Assembly: GCA_023393635.1 (NCBI GenBank) | Contig: JAEWKT010000031.1 | Span: 5,076-69,075 of the forward strand | Source: Pseudomonadota bacterium | GTDB lineage: Bacteria > Pseudomonadota > Gammaproteobacteria > Pseudomonadales > Moraxellaceae | Direction: 5' to 3' | Length of the DNA: 64,000 bases | Shown here: positions 63,788-64,000 of the stretch, in pieces | Position numbering within the stretch: the stretch's first letter is position 1 | Layout of the letters: each line of letters starts with the position of its first letter | Translations under genes and position numbers: made by a program | The notes under the pieces: model-generated | Told to the model about the DNA's origin: nothing | What the model saw: the letters and a program-made list of their open reading frames with translations, nothing else | The model's database searches: none

Positions 63788-64000
63788 GCGCGCTCTGATT
63801 TACGCAACACCTGACGAAGGGTTGTGATTTTTAAGCGCCGCAGGCGGTTAAAAATAAGACTCATTAAGAATTAAGTAAAGAACAACTTGTGTGGATTTTT
63901 GTTGATTCGGTAATGATAAATTATCATTGATCAGGATTGACAAGAATTTCTCGAAGTTTATTTGAGTAAATATTGTTAGTTTCGATTAATGAGCCAGATT
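63788..64000 (+). ncRNA. 5' leader of an rRNA (16S) transcript; 16S gene begins outside
   Basis: This is transcribed sequence between the rRNA promoter and the 16S start, which is not reached. A hairpin, TTTTTAA-g-CGCC / GGCG-g-TTAAAAA (63828-63854) with a GCA loop, may be the boxB-like antitermination element; I did not find a convincing boxA. The block AACAACTTGTGTGGATTTTT resembles leader/spacer sequence I know from Acinetobacter rRNA operons. A mature 16S start should lie a short way beyond 64000. Confidence 0.7.

Noticed and set aside
63788..64000. 16S rRNA gene within the window
   Set aside because: The characteristic 16S 5' end (AGAGTTTGATC) is not reached; only promoter and leader are present.
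1..64000. CRISPR arrays, tRNA genes, prophage or intact insertion sequences
   Set aside because: No regularly spaced repeats, cloverleaf sequences, transposase or phage genes were seen when reading both strands.

Overview
The window looks like chromosome from a gamma-proteobacterium of the Moraxellaceae (Acinetobacter or a close relative such as Alkanindiges). This placement is inferred from three things: the long (about 530-residue) isocitrate lyase, the ribosomal-RNA leader at the right edge, whose sequence resembles leaders I know from Acinetobacter, and the moderate-to-low G+C. Almost all of it is ordinary chromosomal coding sequence. I see no prophage, integrase, transposase, CRISPR array, tRNA or complete rRNA gene.

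Layout. 1-5.5 kb: the 5' part of proA; a RhlA-like hydrolase fused to a PilZ-like domain; then, leftward, rplM-rpsI, an acyltransferase, sspA-sspB and an unrecognised tail-anchored protein. 6.6-12 kb: BetT choline transporter, divergent from pdxA-rsmA-apaH, with a DUF2939 gene converging on apaH. 12-14 kb: three tandem secreted DUF2147 paralogues. 14-26 kb: LrgA/LrgB pair, hflX, a PlsC-type acyltransferase, a cardiolipin synthase-like lipoprotein, a membrane metallophosphoesterase, a membrane diguanylate cyclase, an MHS-type transporter, a haemolysin III protein and a frameshifted methyltransferase. 26-32 kb: a 43-residue membrane peptide gene, a 14-TM MFS exporter and a fadA-fadB beta-oxidation operon. 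32-39 kb: a c-di-GMP phosphodiesterase and a three-gene operon (alkyl-DHAP synthase-like flavoprotein, glycerol-3-phosphate dehydrogenase, FGGY kinase). 39.6-43 kb: complete ectABCD for ectoine and 5-hydroxyectoine. 43-50 kb: a PAP2 phosphatase translationally coupled to an RND tripartite efflux operon, with a perfect palindromic operator candidate upstream. 50-61 kb: Gcr-family membrane protein, ispB, rplU-rpmA, lolA, serS, cysG, a CNNM/CBS protein and an AI-2E family permease. 61-64 kb: LysR regulator divergent from aceA, then the promoter and leader of an rRNA operon whose 16S gene starts beyond the window.

Themes. Osmoprotection is covered twice: choline/betaine uptake (BetT, with a long C-terminal domain) and de novo ectoine/hydroxyectoine synthesis. 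Fatty-acid and glycerolipid metabolism recurs: fadAB, glyoxylate shunt (aceA), three phospholipid-modifying enzymes, and the ether-lipid-like operon. Cyclic-di-GMP appears as one cyclase, one phosphodiesterase and one PilZ-like domain.

The least explained items are the hydrolase-PilZ fusion, the ether-lipid-like operon, the PAP2-RND coupling with its palindrome, the A7 frameshift in the methyltransferase, the small membrane peptide and the unknown gene after sspB. None amounts to a clearly new multi-gene system on sequence alone.
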